A stretch of DNA of 64,000 bases, taken from the NCBI GenBank assembly GCA_028692885.1, contig JAQUWM010000004.1, positions 1 to 64,000 of the forward strand. Reading direction: 5' to 3'. Origin of the DNA: Acetobacterium sp. (GTDB taxonomy: Bacteria > Bacillota > Clostridia > Eubacteriales > Eubacteriaceae). The translations under genes were made by a program, and so were the position numbers. This document shows positions 61,953-64,000 of this stretch, one piece after another (the stretch's first letter is position 1; the number at the start of each line of letters is the position of its first letter). Under the pieces are notes generated by a model. It saw only the letters and a list, made by a program, of their open reading frames with translations, ran no database searches and was not told the DNA's origin.

Positions 61953-62183
61953 ATGGATGAACTAAGTAACTTAAGTGACATTGAACTCAAGAATAAACTG
62001 GCCAGTTTGAAAGAAGACCTGGACGATGTTGAAAATGAACGCAGCTTTATTTTCAAGCAATCGGGCATGCATGTCTCCAGTGGAAAAATCGTTGCTCAAA
62101 TGGAAGCCTTTGATGCGGAAATCACTAAGCTTAAAGCCCTAATCTGTGAATGCACGGATGAAATTAAACGACGTAATTGTTAA
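61953..62183 (+). CDS. Small coiled-coil protein, function unknown
   Basis: This 76-aa acidic protein is predicted to be two helices with heptad-like patterns (LSDIELKNKLASLKEDLDDV and AQMEAFDAEITKLKALI). The start follows AGGAGA, and the promoter rules out the longer frame. Two Cys (ICEC) sit near the C terminus. No family is recognised. Confidence 0.7.
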   Translation: MDELSNLSDIELKNKLASLKEDLDDVENERSFIFKQSGMHVSSGKIVAQMEAFDAEITKLKALICECTDEIKRRNC

Positions 62184-62189
62184 ATCTTA

Positions 62190-62217
62190 ACAAGGGGTTT
62201 TAACCCCTTGTTTTTTT
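62190..62217 (+). terminator. Intrinsic terminator
   Basis: CAAGGGGTT (62191-62199) pairs with AACCCCTTG (62202-62210), followed by seven T. Confidence 0.9.
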
Positions 62218-62249
62218 ATCCAAAGCCTTTGTTTTAAACAAGCTGATCC

Positions 62250-63674
62250 TTAAATTTCTGCGGCGACACGATTTCGCCCCTGATCTTTGGCCCGATAGAG
62301 GGCCTGATCCGACCGGCTTAACAGGGCATCAATGCTTTCATCCTTGCGCAGTTGCGAAACCCCAAATGAACAGGTCTTTTTACCGGCCAAGTAAAACACA
62401 TGCGATTCGATCATTTTTCGTAATTTTTCAGCTAAAACCATCGCCCCCGCCAGATCCGTATCAGTACAGATAATGATAAATTCTTCTCCACCCCATCGAC
62501 CCAAAACATCGCTTTTGCGGATGCCCTTTGCCAGAATTTCGGTAACCTCAGTCAATACTCGATCCCCCACCAGATGACCGTATTGATCATTTACCCGTTT
62601 AAACAAATCAATATCCGCCATAATTATTGCTAAACTCTGGTCTGTGCGATCCGTCTCAGTCTTTTGATTTTTCAGCACTTCATCAATTTTGCGGCGATTG
62701 TAAAGCCCCGTCAGCTGATCTTTAATAACCAGATCCTTCAGTTCCTCTTCCAGTTTCTTCCGCTCCGTAATGTCCCGTTCAATATGAAGAACCCCGATTG
62801 CGTTTTTATTCTTATCTCTGAGTATATTGGCATTGGTTTCACAATAAAACAGACTGCCGTCTTTTCGAACCATCAGATATTCAGCCGCTCCGGTTAAATG
62901 ACCATTGATCATTTCCGTAATAAAATAAATCGCCTTTTCATGATAGCTTTGATGAACAAACTCCAGAATGTTTCGGCCAATCATTTCATCCTGAGAGTCG
63001 TATCCCCACATTGCCACCGTCTGAGCTGTAACAAACTCGACCATTCCGTCCATTGTTGAAATCGCAATCCCGTCTGGAGAGGTCTCGATAATGGCCTTTA
63101 GTTTTTCCTCGCTGCTGCGGAGCGCCTCTGCTACTTTTTTACTTTCGGTAACCGTCCAGACCGCTTCCATTAATAGCGTAATATTAAGAATATCGGTTTC
63201 GTCATAATCCGTTGCTTTATTGGCCAATCCCACGACACCAACAATTTGTTTATCCTTAACAACGGGAATCGTTAAAAATTTCGTCATTGCGACATGTCCG
63301 TTGGGGCAACCCTTTTTTAACGAATTTTCTTTCTGAAAGTCGTTAATGACAATCGGTCGCCGCTGTCGTACTGCTTCTCCCCAGATGCCCGTTTTATCCA
63401 ATTGATAGATCGTTTCCTGTTTCTCGATCTGACACGCTGCCATGACCTCTTCAGACCAGGTGTTAAGAACAAACTCGCTGGTCGCCTCACTATAATGATA
63501 AATATAGCCAATCCGGCTGTCAGTGAGTTCAATGGCCTGCTTTAAGGCGTAATCCAGAAATTCCTGAATCGTATCGGAAGGGTGTTGCAAAATATCAACC
63601 AGTCTCCGTAACCGGGCTTCATTGTTGCGACTCGCTTGATCACAAGGCCTTCTTGGTGTTTCCTCGGCTTTCAT
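62250..63674 (-). CDS. GAF-PAS-GGDEF diguanylate cyclase
   Basis: This 474-aa cytoplasmic protein has a GAF-type sensor (about 25-180; IGYIYHYSEATSEFVLNTWS, with Cys in SLKKGCPNGHVAM). A PAS domain with PAC follows (about 185-305; IETSPDGIAISTMDGMVEFV and LHIERDITERKKLEEEL). The GGDEF domain has KDQLTGLYNRRKIDEVL, MADIDLFKRVNDQYGH and GRWGGEEFIIIC. The RxxD inhibition site is present (RKSD). It is a likely c-di-GMP synthase with two cytoplasmic inputs. The start at 63674 is accepted with a weak upstream site (GGGAAGG). It is the fifth c-di-GMP enzyme in the window. Confidence 0.92.
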   Translation of the reverse strand: MKAEETPRRPCDQASRNNEARLRRLVDILQHPSDTIQEFLDYALKQAIELTDSRIGYIYHYSEATSEFVLNTWSEEVMAACQIEKQETIYQLDKTGIWGEAVRQRRPIVINDFQKENSLKKGCPNGHVAMTKFLTIPVVKDKQIVGVVGLANKATDYDETDILNITLLMEAVWTVTESKKVAEALRSSEEKLKAIIETSPDGIAISTMDGMVEFVTAQTVAMWGYDSQDEMIGRNILEFVHQSYHEKAIYFITEMINGHLTGAAEYLMVRKDGSLFYCETNANILRDKNKNAIGVLHIERDITERKKLEEELKDLVIKDQLTGLYNRRKIDEVLKNQKTETDRTDQSLAIIMADIDLFKRVNDQYGHLVGDRVLTEVTEILAKGIRKSDVLGRWGGEEFIIICTDTDLAGAMVLAEKLRKMIESHVFYLAGKKTCSFGVSQLRKDESIDALLSRSDQALYRAKDQGRNRVAAEI

Positions 63675-64000
63675 TTTTTCACCTTCCCATTCTTTTTCTC
63701 ATACTGATAAATACTTCTTTGGTTAATAAACAACAACTAAATTAATAATGATTTATCTCTGTACGTTGTATTAAAGTATTTAAAAATTTCATTGATAATT
63801 GTACCGTGTGCGGGCAAGGGTCTGATCCCGCACTGATCGTCCCGATATTAAATATTTAATTCAACTTATCTACTATCCTTAATTATAATGACTTTCATAT
63901 CAATTTACTACTAATTTATCACAAATCCAACCATTCAATTTATTGTTTGTCTGATCGACTATTGCTTTTGGGCAATGCAAAAGCAGCCACAGGAATTGCT
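63675..64000. other. Intergenic region at the right edge
   Basis: It contains a perfect 7-bp hairpin GTGCGGG/CCCGCAC (63808-63833) and, at the edge, TGCTTTTG/CAAAAGCA (63962-63984). No T-run follows either. I see no gene in the part that is inside the window. Confidence 0.4.

Overview
The window looks like chromosomal DNA of a strictly anaerobic, motile, Gram-positive acetogen, most likely Acetobacterium or a close relative in the Eubacteriaceae. This rests on gene content, not on a database search. The supporting content is a corrinoid protein with a UroD-family methyltransferase (O-demethylase type), a tungsten-type aldehyde:ferredoxin oxidoreductase with a MoaD-like carrier, an iron alcohol dehydrogenase, secreted proteins with clostridial ChW repeats, large multi-HAMP chemoreceptors, and strong GGAGG ribosome binding sites with TTGACA/TATAAT promoters.

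Layout. 1-11.1 kb is a signalling region: a frameshifted chemoreceptor, an HD-GYP protein, a threonine aldolase, a PD-(D/E)XK-like protein, an intact chemoreceptor and a PAS-REC-GGDEF protein. 11.3-17.2 kb is a complete leftward pyrimidine operon, pyrB-pyrI-pyrC-pyrF-pyrK-pyrD-pyrE, behind a strong promoter and a leader terminator that looks like an attenuator. 17.3-21.1 kb holds a fumarylacetoacetate-hydrolase-family enzyme, then rsmA with a two-gene ABC exporter. 21.9-23.5 kb holds a secreted CHAP hydrolase and a free-standing structured RNA gene with its own promoter and terminator. 23.5-31.2 kb has the aldehyde oxidoreductase/MoaD operon, bifunctional glutathione synthase, and feoA-feoA-feoB behind a promoter overlapped by a perfect 19-bp inverted repeat.

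31.3-41.6 kb has hsdM-hsdS without hsdR, a rubrerythrin-like protein, the iron alcohol dehydrogenase, a CHAP-ChW secreted hydrolase, a second PD-(D/E)XK-like protein, a gene-poor stretch with probable decayed coding fragments, and an EcsC-family protein. 41.8-49.8 kb has the methyltransferase/corrinoid pair with a ~340-nt leader, a DUF4153 membrane protein, a subtilase with ChW repeats, and PspA with a GIDE-domain membrane protein. 50.3-57.5 kb has a third chemoreceptor, whose PAS domain carries four cysteines, and an eight-gene Mrp antiporter operon in the order of the MbhA-H module of archaeal membrane-bound hydrogenases. 57.5-63.7 kb is again c-di-GMP-rich: a FeoA-like gene with an apparent frameshift, HD-GYP, two GGDEF proteins and several small genes.

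Together the genes describe an anaerobe that couples methyl-group, aldehyde and alcohol metabolism to sodium/proton circuits and invests in chemotaxis and c-di-GMP: five c-di-GMP enzymes and three chemoreceptors lie in 64 kb. Protein secretion and cell-wall remodelling use the CHAP and ChW proteins. No tRNA, rRNA, CRISPR array or intact insertion sequence was recognised.
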